Source: Microbacterium sp. VKM Ac-2923
GTDB lineage: Bacteria > Actinomycetota > Actinomycetes > Actinomycetales > Microbacteriaceae
Length of the DNA stretch: 64,000 nt
NCBI RefSeq assembly: GCF_022815605.1
Contig: NZ_JALGRP010000003.1
Location: 62,001-126,000 of the forward strand
Direction: 5' to 3'
Part shown: positions 6,685 through 14,961 of the stretch, piece after piece
Numbering within the stretch: position 1 is the stretch's first letter
Layout: the number at the start of each line of letters is the position of its first letter
The notes under the pieces: generated by a model
Told to the model about the DNA's origin: nothing
The model's input: the letters and a program-made list of their open reading frames with translations, nothing else
Database searches by the model: none
Position numbers and translations under genes: made by a program

Positions 6685-9084
6685 TCACCTGCGAATCAGA
6701 GCGTGTCGGATCCGCGCGACCCGGCGTCGTCGCGCGGTCGCCACCGACAGGGCGGCACCCGCAATCAGTGCGCCGGTCGCCCACAGGAGCGCCGCGACCG
6801 GCGCCTCCGTTCCGGTCATGCCGAGCTGCCCGCGGGCGGGAACCGGGGTCGTCGCCGACGGGGACGGCGAAGGAGCACCGGGGAGGACGGTCGCCGCGAT
6901 GACGGGACCGAACGCCGCACTCGTGCGCGTCTGGTCGAGGTACCCGGTGAGCGATCCGGTGACGGTCACCGTCACCGAACGTCCCTCGGTGCCGGGCGGG
7001 ATCGTGAACCTCGAGGCGGTGGCATCCGGGACAGACGTTCCGTCGATCGCCCAGGAGTAGGTGAAGGTGGTGTCGGCGGTCCACCCGGGAGTCGTCGCCG
7101 TGAGTGTCGAGCCGACCGCGGTGCTGCCGGTGATCACGGGAGCCTGCGCGTCCACCGGGTACTCCTGCACCGCGAGAGTGCTCGCGCAGACCGCGCACGT
7201 CCCGCCCAGGCTCGTCACGGCTTCGGTGGAGAGGGCGCCACCCGACGCGTCGTCGTCGACCGAGACCTCGAAGGTCACCGCGGCGGTCACGCCGGGATCG
7301 GTGGCGGGGATGGTCCAGACCAGCTTGTCACCGGTCACGCTCAGGCCGGCGGGAAGGGTGGCCACGTCGATTGAGGCGCGATTCAGGATGCCGGAGAGGC
7401 CGAGCGTTGCGGTCGAGGAGGCGAGCGGCACAAGTCCGGTGTTCTCCGCGCGGAGGGTGTAGCTCGCGGAGGTTCCGCGCTCGAGGGGTGCCGTCGCGCC
7501 CGTGGTGAGGGACAGGTCGAACTGGTCGGGCCACGCCGGCTTGTCGGCATCCAGGATCCAGTCCTGATAGAACGCGGTCAGGTCGCGACCCGAGACGTCC
7601 TCGGCGAGGGCGCGCAGGTCGGCGCCGGTCCTACTCGTGCCCCCGAAGGTGCCCTGCCACTGCGCCACGAGCGTGAAGAACGCATCGTCGCCGATCGCGA
7701 CGCGGAGGGCGGCCCAGAACTGTGCCGAGCGGTCGTACGTCTGGTATCCGTAAAGCGTCGCGGAGTCGGTCTGAGCGCCCGGGGCGATGCTCCAGCTGCC
7801 GTCACCGGCGGGGGTGCTGTTCCAGGCGCCGAATTGCGCGTCGCGCGACGAGGTGCCTGCACCGAACCCGTCGCTGCCGGCGTAGAAGCTCTCGGACCAG
7901 GTGGCCATGCCCTCGGCGACCCAGATGTCGGTCCACGTCGTGGGGGAGACGTTGTTGCCGTACCACTGGTGCGCGAGCTCGTGGACGAGGGTGCTGAAAC
8001 CGATCCGGGACGGGAAGAACGACCGGTCCTGGGTCTCCAGGGCGTAGTTGATGCCGCTCGGGACCTGGTCGACGACGACGCCGGCGCTCCGGCCGGGATA
8101 GGGGCCGTAGATCGACTCCAGGTTGCGGATGATCGGCCCGAGCTCGTCGACCGCGGTGGTCACGGTCGCCTTGTCGCCGGCGGGGAGGGTGGAGTCGACG
8201 AACGACCAGGCGGGGATCGTGCTGCCATCACGCAGTGCGACCGTCGACTCGATGACGTCGTAGCGTCCGATCGAGATGATCACCAATTCGGATGCCATCT
8301 GCTTCGTCTGCTGCCACTGCCACCTCGTGCGGGTGCCGTCGCTCGACGGGGTCTTCGAGATCAGTTCGCCGTTGCTCACCGCGGCGGCCGGGGCCGCTCC
8401 CGCTCCTGTCGAATCCGTAAGGGTCGTGGGCACGTCGACCGAGATCGAGTAAGTCGCTTTGTCGCCGGGGGTGTTGTTGTGCGGGAAGCCGGTCATGTTG
8501 CCGATGGGTTGACCGAGCATCGTCGCACCGTCGGTGGTGGCGTTCCACCCCTCGTACGACCCGTCCGCGTCGACGTGCGCCTCCGGGACGCCGTGGTAGG
8601 CGACCGACACGGAGAACTCCCCGCTGACGGGAGTGGCCGGCGTGACGATCAGCTTGTATTCGATGTCTCCCGCGTCGATGTCGCGCTGCCACGCCGCGGG
8701 GGTTCCGTTCACGGTGACGGCGTCGACCGCGAGCCCCTCGAAGTCGAGCGAGAAGGTGCGCAGGGGAGCTGCGGCACGGGCCGTCATCGTCGAGGTCGCG
8801 ACGAGGCTGCCCGCCACGACCTGGCCCGTCTGCACGGCATCCGGGGTCCACGCGATGTCGATGTCGTAGTCGAGGGCGTCGTAGCCGCCGTTGCCGACGT
8901 TCGGGAACATCGCGTCTCCCGCCGTGCGCGCGCCGTCGACGGCGTCGTCCGCTTGCGCGGGCGCCACCGCGGAGGAGACGAGTCCCGCCGCGAGCACGGC
9001 CGCGCCGACGGCGAGGAGAAAGCGGCGGAATGCGAGACGGCGCGGGAGCGTCGCTGTCGGTTCGTGGCGCATGTGTTCTGTCAT
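6685..9084 (-). CDS. Secreted M1-family metallopeptidase, surface anchored
   Basis: A large zinc aminopeptidase of about 799 residues. A signal peptide is visible: RRLAFRRFLLAVGAAVLAAG, then AQA. The catalytic zinc site is HELAHQW (His368, Glu369, His372) with WVAEGMA supplying Glu391. Two beta-sandwich regions follow the catalytic domain. The C-terminus has LGMTG, a hydrophobic stretch and an Arg cluster (RRRRVARIRH), the layout of a sortase or membrane anchor with a non-standard motif. It probably trims peptides at the cell surface. The start is uncertain: ATG 9084 and 9072 and an upstream GTG are possible, and no Shine-Dalgarno is obvious. Confidence 0.88.
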   Translation of the reverse strand: MTEHMRHEPTATLPRRLAFRRFLLAVGAAVLAAGLVSSAVAPAQADDAVDGARTAGDAMFPNVGNGGYDALDYDIDIAWTPDAVQTGQVVAGSLVATSTMTARAAAPLRTFSLDFEGLAVDAVTVNGTPAAWQRDIDAGDIEYKLIVTPATPVSGEFSVSVAYHGVPEAHVDADGSYEGWNATTDGATMLGQPIGNMTGFPHNNTPGDKATYSISVDVPTTLTDSTGAGAAPAAAVSNGELISKTPSSDGTRTRWQWQQTKQMASELVIISIGRYDVIESTVALRDGSTIPAWSFVDSTLPAGDKATVTTAVDELGPIIRNLESIYGPYPGRSAGVVVDQVPSGINYALETQDRSFFPSRIGFSTLVHELAHQWYGNNVSPTTWTDIWVAEGMATWSESFYAGSDGFGAGTSSRDAQFGAWNSTPAGDGSWSIAPGAQTDSATLYGYQTYDRSAQFWAALRVAIGDDAFFTLVAQWQGTFGGTSRTGADLRALAEDVSGRDLTAFYQDWILDADKPAWPDQFDLSLTTGATAPLERGTSASYTLRAENTGLVPLASSTATLGLSGILNRASIDVATLPAGLSVTGDKLVWTIPATDPGVTAAVTFEVSVDDDASGGALSTEAVTSLGGTCAVCASTLAVQEYPVDAQAPVITGSTAVGSTLTATTPGWTADTTFTYSWAIDGTSVPDATASRFTIPPGTEGRSVTVTVTGSLTGYLDQTRTSAAFGPVIAATVLPGAPSPSPSATTPVPARGQLGMTGTEAPVAALLWATGALIAGAALSVATARRRRVARIRHALIRR

Positions 9085-9249
9085 CCGTTCGGGGAGATTC
9101 GGCACCGTCGCTCGTGAGGTCGGCGCCGAGGCGGTCACCGCCACCGTAGGGGCCTCACGTTTCGTGAGGGTGTCGGACGAGGACGGGATCTGTCACCGAA
9201 GATGCCGAGAGGAGGATGCCGACGCTCCGGGGCATCCTTCGGGGCGACC

Positions 9250-9984
9250 TCAACGGATCGGCCATGCCCCATCGATCGCCGGAGCTGCGGCATCGAGCCG
9301 ACCGATCTTGACGAAGTACTCGGTGAGGCTCGCCGCCTGCGCGCGCGCCCAGGCGATCTGACGGGTGTGGAGTTCGTCGAGAGTGGGAGGCAGCCAGGGG
9401 CCGAATCGCTCGGCGAGTGCCAGGGCGAGACGGCCCGCCGCGACGGCGTCGGCGCAGGCCTCATGAGCCGACTCGAGGGGAACGGCGTAATGCTCGGCGA
9501 CGACGGAGAGCGTTCGCTTGCCCCGACGGTAGCGGTCGAACGTCTTGTCGACGACCAGAGGGTCGATGACCGGGGAGGGCGCGGCGATCGGGGCGACGCC
9601 GTGACGCACGGCCTCGTTCTTCAGCAGAGAGAAGTCGAACGGTGCGTTGTAGGCCACGACCGGGATGCCGGCGGCGAACAGGGCTTCGAGGGCGTCGACG
9701 ACCTCGGCGACCACGCGCGGCGCGGGGGCGCCCTCGGCCCGCGCCCGCTCGGTCGTGATGCCGTGGATCGCGGCAGCCCCGTCGGGGATCACGACGCCGG
9801 GGTCGGCCAGCCAGTCGCGCGCGTCGACGACGTTGCCGTCGGCATCGAGGACGCCGACGTGCGCGGTGACGATCCGGTCGTTCCCGACGTCGATCCCGGT
9901 GGTCTCGAGATCGAACACGCCGATCAGGCGCGCCCACTCGGGCGTCTGGAAGAGGGAGAGCGGCTCGGCCTGCCACGTGGTCAT
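9250..9984 (-). CDS. DEDDh 3'-5' exonuclease (DnaQ-like)
   Basis: A 244-residue exonuclease of the DNA polymerase III epsilon type. ExoI is VFDLETTGIDV, ExoII lies in VVAYNAPFDFSLL, and ExoIII is HEACADAVAAG, giving the D-E-D-D-h set of metal ligands. Stand-alone proteins of this type in Actinobacteria are annotated as 3'-5' exonucleases or epsilon-like subunits for repair or RNA trimming. The C-terminal 50 residues (DELHTRQIAWARAQ) are the usual extension of the actinobacterial form. The ATG at 9984 is supported by TACGGT 6 nt upstream. It is transcribed in the same direction as the M1 peptidase gene but from its own promoter. Confidence 0.88.
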   Translation of the reverse strand: MTTWQAEPLSLFQTPEWARLIGVFDLETTGIDVGNDRIVTAHVGVLDADGNVVDARDWLADPGVVIPDGAAAIHGITTERARAEGAPAPRVVAEVVDALEALFAAGIPVVAYNAPFDFSLLKNEAVRHGVAPIAAPSPVIDPLVVDKTFDRYRRGKRTLSVVAEHYAVPLESAHEACADAVAAGRLALALAERFGPWLPPTLDELHTRQIAWARAQAASLTEYFVKIGRLDAAAPAIDGAWPIR

Positions 9985-9990
9985 GGGGTC

Positions 9991-9996
9991 ACCGTA
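9991..9996 (-). promoter_or_regulatory. -10 box, leaderless promoter
   Basis: Minus-strand TACGGT lies 6 nt before the ATG of the exonuclease gene. Confidence 0.6.
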
Positions 9997-10229
9997 GATC
10001 GAGGGTCCGACATCGCCGTCGAGGCGCGCAGACCGCGGACGGATGCCGGGAGGGCGGTGCACGGGGGAGGAGGGGTGGATGCCTCGCGGCGCGGTCGGAG
10101 GGCGGAAACGCTGCGTAGGACGCGCGCCGAGGCGCGGGCGGCCCGCGAGCACCGCAGGGCTGCGAGGGGATGCCGAGGTGCCCCCGGGGCGCGGACTCGT
10201 CGTCATAGGCCGATGTCGGAGGCCCCTCC

Positions 10230-10235
10230 TAGACT
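10230..10235 (+). promoter_or_regulatory. -10 box, leaderless promoter
   Basis: TAGACT lies 7 nt before the ATG of the alpha/beta hydrolase gene, with no ribosome-binding site between. Confidence 0.65.
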
Positions 10236-10242
10236 CGACCCC

Positions 10243-11115
10243 ATGCCGAACCCCTACGCCGACCTGCTCGCTGCGATCCCCGTCGAGCGTCGCGAGATCC
10301 CGGTGCTCGGGGGGACCACCGCCTACTGGGTGTACGGCGACGACGACAGTGAGACGACGATCGTCGCGGTGCACGGATTCCGCGGCGAGCACCATGGGCT
10401 CGACCCTGTCGTCGCACATCTCCGTGGCATCCGGGTCATCTCGCCCGATCTGCCGGGCTTCGGTGAGACTCCGCCCCTCACGGGTCGGGCGCACGACCTC
10501 GACACGTACGCCGAATGGCTGCGCTCCTTCGTGGAGGCGGTGAGCCCGGGTGCCGTCGTGCTCGGCCACTCGTTCGGATCGATCGTGTCGGCCGCGGCGG
10601 TGGCCGACGGGTTGTCCACCCCGAAGCTCATCCTGGTCAACCCCATCGGCGCGCCGGCTCTCGAGGGGCCGCGCGGCATCCTGACCCGACTCGCGGTGTT
10701 CTACTACCTGGCCGGGGCGAAGCTGCCGCGGCCGCTCGGCGACGCTCTGCTGCGGAACGCGCTCATCGTCCGCGTCATGAGCAATGCCATGGCCAAGACC
10801 CGCGACCCGGATCTGCGGCGGTTCGTTCACGAACAGCACGACGAGTATTTTTCCCGCTTCGCCGACCGCGACGTGCTGCACGAGGCGTTCGTGACGAGCG
10901 TGTCGCACGACGTGCGGGAGTTCGCGCCGCGCATCACGCAGCCGACGCTCCTCATCGCCGCCGAGAAAGACGACATCACCCCCATCGAGGCGGAGCGTCA
11001 CCTGGCCACCCTGTTCGCCGACGCCGAACTGGTCGAGATCCCCGCGGTGGGGCATCTGATCCACTATGAGACGCCGGAGGCCGCGGCTTCCGCGATCCGG
11101 GGGTTCGTGGGTTGA
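10243..11115 (+). CDS. Alpha/beta-fold hydrolase
   Basis: A cytoplasmic alpha/beta hydrolase of 290 residues. Visible landmarks are the oxyanion strand VAVHGFRGEHHG, the nucleophile elbow GHSFG, the acid in AAEKDDITP and the catalytic histidine in VGHLIHYETP, so the Ser-Asp-His triad is complete. A helical cap lies between residues 130 and 215. It belongs to the broad esterase/lipase/epoxide-hydrolase-like group and the substrate is unknown. No neighbour suggests a pathway: the next gene on the right is convergent. There is no signal peptide. Confidence 0.85.
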   Translation: MPNPYADLLAAIPVERREIPVLGGTTAYWVYGDDDSETTIVAVHGFRGEHHGLDPVVAHLRGIRVISPDLPGFGETPPLTGRAHDLDTYAEWLRSFVEAVSPGAVVLGHSFGSIVSAAAVADGLSTPKLILVNPIGAPALEGPRGILTRLAVFYYLAGAKLPRPLGDALLRNALIVRVMSNAMAKTRDPDLRRFVHEQHDEYFSRFADRDVLHEAFVTSVSHDVREFAPRITQPTLLIAAEKDDITPIEAERHLATLFADAELVEIPAVGHLIHYETPEAAASAIRGFVG

Positions 11116-11250
11116 GGTGGGACGCCCCCGAGTGCACGGAAGGTTCGGAAATCGCGCGGGACCCGGGCACACCGGCCGCGCTGACTCGGGCACGCTCGCT
11201 GTCGGTGCGCGCTGACGCAGATCCCCTTCGCGCGGCCGGGTCGGCGCCTC

Positions 11251-11826
11251 TCAGTCCGACGCTTCTTCGGCCGGCGCCCCCGCCTTGCGCTTCCGGTACG
11301 CGTTGACGTTCATGCGGTTGCCGCAGTTGCCGGCGTCGCAGTACCGCTTCGAGCCGTTCTTCGAGAAGTCGACGTAGACGCCGTGGCAGTCGTCGGCGTC
11401 GCAGACGCGCACCCGCGCGTACTCGTCGGCGCGGATGACGTCGACGAACGCCAGCGCGGACTCCACCAGGATGCGTGTCGCCAGTGGATCAGCGGGATCG
11501 CTCGCGTGGATGTGCCAGTCGAGACCGTCGTGGCGCACGAGCTGCGGAAGCGCTCGCCCGTCGGCGAGCATGGCGTTGACCAGCGGCACGGCTCCGTCGC
11601 GATCGGCGCTCCACAGCTCCAGCAGACGGGGGCGGATGCCGCGTACGGCGGCGAGCTCGCGCGCGTCGCGGGTGCGCGAGCCGGTGTAGCCGTGCCGGTC
11701 GGTGAACGCCTCGAGATCGGCGACCTCGGCCAGCGTGTCGACCCCGCTCACGTCGGTCTGCGGCAGCGTGTTCACCAATTCGACGGCGGCGCGCAGCACC
11801 AGTTCGGTGTCACGAATGAAGACCAT
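11251..11826 (-). CDS. CGNR zinc-finger transcription regulator
   Basis: A 191-residue regulator with an N-terminal ABATE (putative stress-induced) ligand domain and a C-terminal CGNR zinc finger. The finger reads CDADDCHGVYVDFS, then RYCDAGNCGNR, with four cysteines for zinc and the defining CGNR. It is divergent from an EamA exporter gene across a 72-bp gap, an arrangement that suggests it controls the exporter and itself. The gap contains an 11-bp sequence repeated exactly plus an inverted half. An AGGAG Shine-Dalgarno precedes the ATG. Confidence 0.88.
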   Translation of the reverse strand: MVFIRDTELVLRAAVELVNTLPQTDVSGVDTLAEVADLEAFTDRHGYTGSRTRDARELAAVRGIRPRLLELWSADRDGAVPLVNAMLADGRALPQLVRHDGLDWHIHASDPADPLATRILVESALAFVDVIRADEYARVRVCDADDCHGVYVDFSKNGSKRYCDAGNCGNRMNVNAYRKRKAGAPAEEASD

Positions 11827-11830
11827 GTTG

Positions 11831-11888
11831 ACTCCTGACAGGTGGGGGCCGTACTGTCACGAGTGTAAACGCTCTTCACTCCTGACAG
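11831..11888. promoter_or_regulatory. Candidate operator repeats between CGNR regulator and EamA exporter
   Basis: ACTCCTGACAG occurs at 11831-11841 and again at 11878-11888, and the inverted half CTGTCA lies between them at 11854-11859. The three half sites cover the ribosome-binding site of the regulator gene and the start region of the exporter gene, as expected for one repressor controlling both directions. Confidence 0.55.
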
Positions 11889-11898
11889 CAGGCTTCGC

Positions 11899-12891
11899 AT
11901 GACCACGTCGTCCCTCACCCTCCCTCACGCCACCCGCCACGGATCCGGAGCCGTCACCGGACTGCTCATCGCCGTCTCCTCGGCGCTGGCGTTCTCGTCC
12001 AGCGGGCCGTTCGTCAAGCCGCTGCTCGACGGCGGCTGGTCGCTCGGCACCGTCCTGCTCGTGCGCATGGGCGTCGCCGCTCTGCTGCTCTCGCCCGCGC
12101 TGGTCCTGGCCATCCGCCGGCAGCCGGGATTCCTGCGCCGCCACGGCCTGCTGATCCTCGCGTTCGGACTGACCGCCGTGGCCGGATGCCAGCTGTTCTA
12201 CTTCGCGGCCATGCAGCGGATGCCGGTGGCCGTGGCCCTGCTGATCCAGAACATCGCGCCGGTGCTGCTCGTGCTCGCCGTGTGGGTGCGCACGCGTCGC
12301 GCCCCCTCGAAAGCCGTGCTGATCGGCTCGGTCGTGGCGATGGCGGGGCTGGTGCTCGTCGTCGACATCAGCGGTGCACGCTTCGACCTACTGGGCACCG
12401 TCTTCGCCCTCTGCGCCGCGGTGTGCGCGGCCGCCTACTTCGTCATCGCCGGACGCGCCGGCGACGACCTTCCGCCGCTCGCCCTCGCCGCCGGTGGCCT
12501 GCTCACCGGAACGCTGGTCATGGCGCTGCTGGTGGGCAGCGGCATCCTGCCCTTCGCCGCCCCCTCGATCACGGTGTCGCTTGCGGGGTTCGAGGTTCCC
12601 GGCATCCTGCCCCTGCTGTGGGTGGGCGCGGTGGCGACCACCCTCGGCTACGCGCTCGGGGTGATCGCCGTTCCGCTCATCGGCTCGCGTCTGGCGTCGT
12701 TCGTGGGGCTCAGCGAGGTGCTCTTCGCCCTGGGCTTCGCCTGGCTGCTGCTCGGGGAAGCTCCCGCGCCGATCCAGTTCGTGGGCGGGGCGTTGGTCCT
12801 CGTCGGAGTCGTGCTGGTGAAGATGGATGCCGCGAGCCCGGCGGAGCAGAAGACCGAGACCTCGAGTATCGCGGTGGTGCCGGCTCCGTAG
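11899..12891 (+). CDS. EamA-family (DMT) exporter
   Basis: An integral membrane protein of 330 residues with about ten hydrophobic helices, in two halves that are each EamA domains (roughly residues 12-145 and 155-310). The DMT superfamily exports metabolites such as amino acids. The RhtA-like subgroup fits best but the substrate is unknown. The short basic loops (RTRRAP, RRQPG) and C-terminal polar tail are typical. Expression is probably set by the divergent CGNR regulator. Its 3' flank carries a hairpin element and a 40-bp tandem array. Confidence 0.9.
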   Translation: MTTSSLTLPHATRHGSGAVTGLLIAVSSALAFSSSGPFVKPLLDGGWSLGTVLLVRMGVAALLLSPALVLAIRRQPGFLRRHGLLILAFGLTAVAGCQLFYFAAMQRMPVAVALLIQNIAPVLLVLAVWVRTRRAPSKAVLIGSVVAMAGLVLVVDISGARFDLLGTVFALCAAVCAAAYFVIAGRAGDDLPPLALAAGGLLTGTLVMALLVGSGILPFAAPSITVSLAGFEVPGILPLLWVGAVATTLGYALGVIAVPLIGSRLASFVGLSEVLFALGFAWLLLGEAPAPIQFVGGALVLVGVVLVKMDAASPAEQKTETSSIAVVPAP

Positions 12892-12914
12892 CGCGGGAGA
12901 GGGCTGCGGGGCCC

Positions 12915-12939
12915 GGTCCCTTCGACAGGCTCAGGGACC
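12915..12939 (+). repeat. 25-bp hairpin element, copy A
   Basis: GGTCCCT (12915-12921) and AGGGACC (12933-12939) form the stem; the loop reads TCGACAGGCTC. The reverse complement of copy B at 22507-22531 matches it at 24 of 25 positions. It resembles the dispersed REP-like sequences built on TTCGACAGGCTCAGG that I recall from many GC-rich genomes. It lies 24 bp after the exporter stop codon. Confidence 0.7.
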
Positions 12940-13079
12940 TCGGTGCGGGCTCGGGGAGCTCAGGGCAGGCTCAGGGACCTCGGTGCGGGCTCGGGGAGCT
13001 CAGGGCAGGCTCAGGGAACTCGGTGCGGGCTCGGGGAGCTCAGGGCAGGACCAGGGACCTCGGCGCGGGCTCGAGGCCG
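12928..13079. repeat. 40-bp tandem repeat array beside hairpin element A
   Basis: Three near-perfect 40-bp units start at 12928, 12968 and 13008, and a degenerate fourth starts at 13048. Each begins GGCTCAGGGACCTCGG, which is the right half of the hairpin element, and continues through GGGCTCGGGGAGCTCAGG. The third differs from the first by one base. The array fills most of the 271-bp spacer between the exporter and Lrp genes. Confidence 0.85.
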
Positions 13080-13162
13080 CGGTGCGCCCCGGGGTCGGGG
13101 TACGGTCCCCGAGGCCCCGGAGCGGGTGCGGGCACGACGGGTACGGGCACGACGGGTGCTCG

Positions 13163-13636
13163 CTAGACGTCGTCGCGGGCGAGCGCCATCAACGGACCGA
13201 CGCGGTAGCCGATCACCTCGCCCATCACCAGCGACGTCTCGGTGCGTTCGACGCCCTCGATCGCCAGGATCCGCGCGTCGGTGTCGAACAGGTGCTGCGT
13301 GTCGCGACAGGCGACACGCACGAGCAGGTCGACCTGACCGCTCAGGCCGTGCGCCTGCAGCACCTCGGGCACCTTCGCGAGGTGTTCGCGGATCGTCGGC
13401 AGCTCGGCCTGGCGCACCGTCACCTGCAGAAACGCCTCGATGGGGAACCCGAGCGCCTCGGCCGACAACGTGCGCTCGAACGACAGGAAGACGCCGCCGC
13501 GCTCGAGGCGGCTCATGCGCGCCTGGACGGTGTTGCGCGAGAGTCCGAGCTTCTCGGCGAGCGCGACGACGGTGGCGCGCGGATCAGCGGACAGGGCGCG
13601 GAGGAGGTCGAGGTCGACCGCGTCGAGCTTGCTCAT
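13163..13636 (-). CDS. Lrp/AsnC-family transcription regulator
   Basis: A 157-residue one-domain-pair regulator. The N-terminal winged helix-turn-helix (KLDAVDLDLLRALSADPR, then LSRNTVQARMSRLE) binds DNA, and the C-terminal RAM domain (about residues 65-150) senses amino acids and oligomerises. It is divergent from bkdABC, so it most likely controls branched-chain keto-acid breakdown in response to leucine or a relative. Start ATG 13636 (MSKLDAVD) is preferred over longer options; TAATGT lies 8 nt upstream as a -10 box, giving an almost leaderless mRNA. Confidence 0.9.
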   Translation of the reverse strand: MSKLDAVDLDLLRALSADPRATVVALAEKLGLSRNTVQARMSRLERGGVFLSFERTLSAEALGFPIEAFLQVTVRQAELPTIREHLAKVPEVLQAHGLSGQVDLLVRVACRDTQHLFDTDARILAIEGVERTETSLVMGEVIGYRVGPLMALARDDV

Positions 13637-13812
13637 GCTGCGAAACATTAGCAGTGTCGAGGCCGAGCGCAATGGGCACTGTGCTCAATATGACGACGAG
13701 GTCTTGAGCGGGCTGCATTCCGCGCGTACCGTCGCGCTCGTCGGCACCGCTGCCGGCACCCGGACCGCCGCGGCTCTCACGAGGAGCCCCGGTCGCACCT
13801 GGAGGGAACACG

Positions 13813-14961
13813 ATGACGTACACCCAGACCACGCCGGATCACGGAGCCGCCGACCGCGGAGACCCCGAGCACGCCAGCGACGTGGACGACGTCGCGCGCG
13901 TTCTCGAGCCCGACGGCACGCGCGTTGCCGACGCCGCGCTCGACCCCTGGATCGCCGACCTCTCCCCGCACGAGCTGCGCGCCCTCCACCGCGACATGGT
14001 CCTCACCCGCCGCCTGGATGCCGAGGGCGTCGCCCTGCAGCGCCAGGGTCAGCTCGCGCTCTGGGCGCCGTGCCGCGGTCAGGAGGCCACGCAGGTCGGG
14101 ACGGCCCACGCGCTCGCCCCCGGCGACTTCGTCTTCCCCAGCTACCGCGAGCACGGTGTCCTTCTCGGTCGCGGGGCGCAGCCCGCCGACTACGTGCTCG
14201 CCTGGCGCGGCGAGGAGCACTCGGCCTACGACCACACGACCATCAACGCCGCGCCACCCCAGATCATCATCGGAGCCCAATCTCTGCACGCGACCGGTTG
14301 GGCGATGGGCGCGCAGCGCGACGGGTCGACCGATGTCGCCGTCGCGTACTTCGGAGACGGCGCCACCAGCCAGGGTGACGTGAACGAGGCGATGGTGTTC
14401 GCGTCGTCCTTCGGCGCCCCCGTCGTGTTCGTGTGCACCAACAACCAGTGGGCGATCTCGGAGCCCGTCACCGTGCAGTCGACCTTCCCCCTCGCGGGTC
14501 GGGCGCCGGGTTTCGGCATCCCGAGCATGCGCGTCGACGGCAACGACGCCCTCGCGTGCGTCGCCGCGATGCGCTGGGCGCTCGACCGCGCCCGGCGCGG
14601 TGAGGGACCCTCGTTCATCGAGGCGGTGACCTACCGCATGGGTCCGCACACCACCAGTGACGACCCCACCCGCTACCGCGACGCCGACGAGGTCGAGGCG
14701 TGGACGCGCCGCGACCCCATCGCACGGCTCGAGGCGTACCTGCGCGCCGAGGGCGTGCTCGACGACGGCGGTCTCGACGAGGTCGCCCGGGCCGCCGACG
14801 CTCTCGCCATCGAGGTGCGCGCGGCCTGCATCGGCGCCACCACACGTGCGCCGGAGACCCTGTTCGACCACGTCTACGCGGAGCCGCACGGCCCGCTGGA
14901 GAGGCAGAAGGCGGAGTACGCCGCCTACCTCGCCGGATTCGATCAGGAGGACGCGCGATGA
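13813..14961 (+). CDS. bkdA: Branched-chain 2-oxo acid dehydrogenase E1 alpha subunit
   Basis: A 382-residue thiamine-diphosphate subunit that decarboxylates branched-chain 2-oxo acids from leucine, isoleucine and valine. The ThDP motif GDGATSQGDVNEAM followed by VCTNNQWAIS is complete, and SYREHG and the phosphorylation-loop region RMGPHTTSDDPTRYR are present. The N-terminal 45 residues are an acidic extension. A GGAGG Shine-Dalgarno precedes the ATG. It overlaps the E1 beta gene by ATGA. The pyruvate dehydrogenase family is related, but the gene neighbourhood (Lrp regulator, leucine operon, Rv2497c-like order) favours branched-chain substrates. Confidence 0.9.
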   Translation: MTYTQTTPDHGAADRGDPEHASDVDDVARVLEPDGTRVADAALDPWIADLSPHELRALHRDMVLTRRLDAEGVALQRQGQLALWAPCRGQEATQVGTAHALAPGDFVFPSYREHGVLLGRGAQPADYVLAWRGEEHSAYDHTTINAAPPQIIIGAQSLHATGWAMGAQRDGSTDVAVAYFGDGATSQGDVNEAMVFASSFGAPVVFVCTNNQWAISEPVTVQSTFPLAGRAPGFGIPSMRVDGNDALACVAAMRWALDRARRGEGPSFIEAVTYRMGPHTTSDDPTRYRDADEVEAWTRRDPIARLEAYLRAEGVLDDGGLDEVARAADALAIEVRAACIGATTRAPETLFDHVYAEPHGPLERQKAEYAAYLAGFDQEDAR

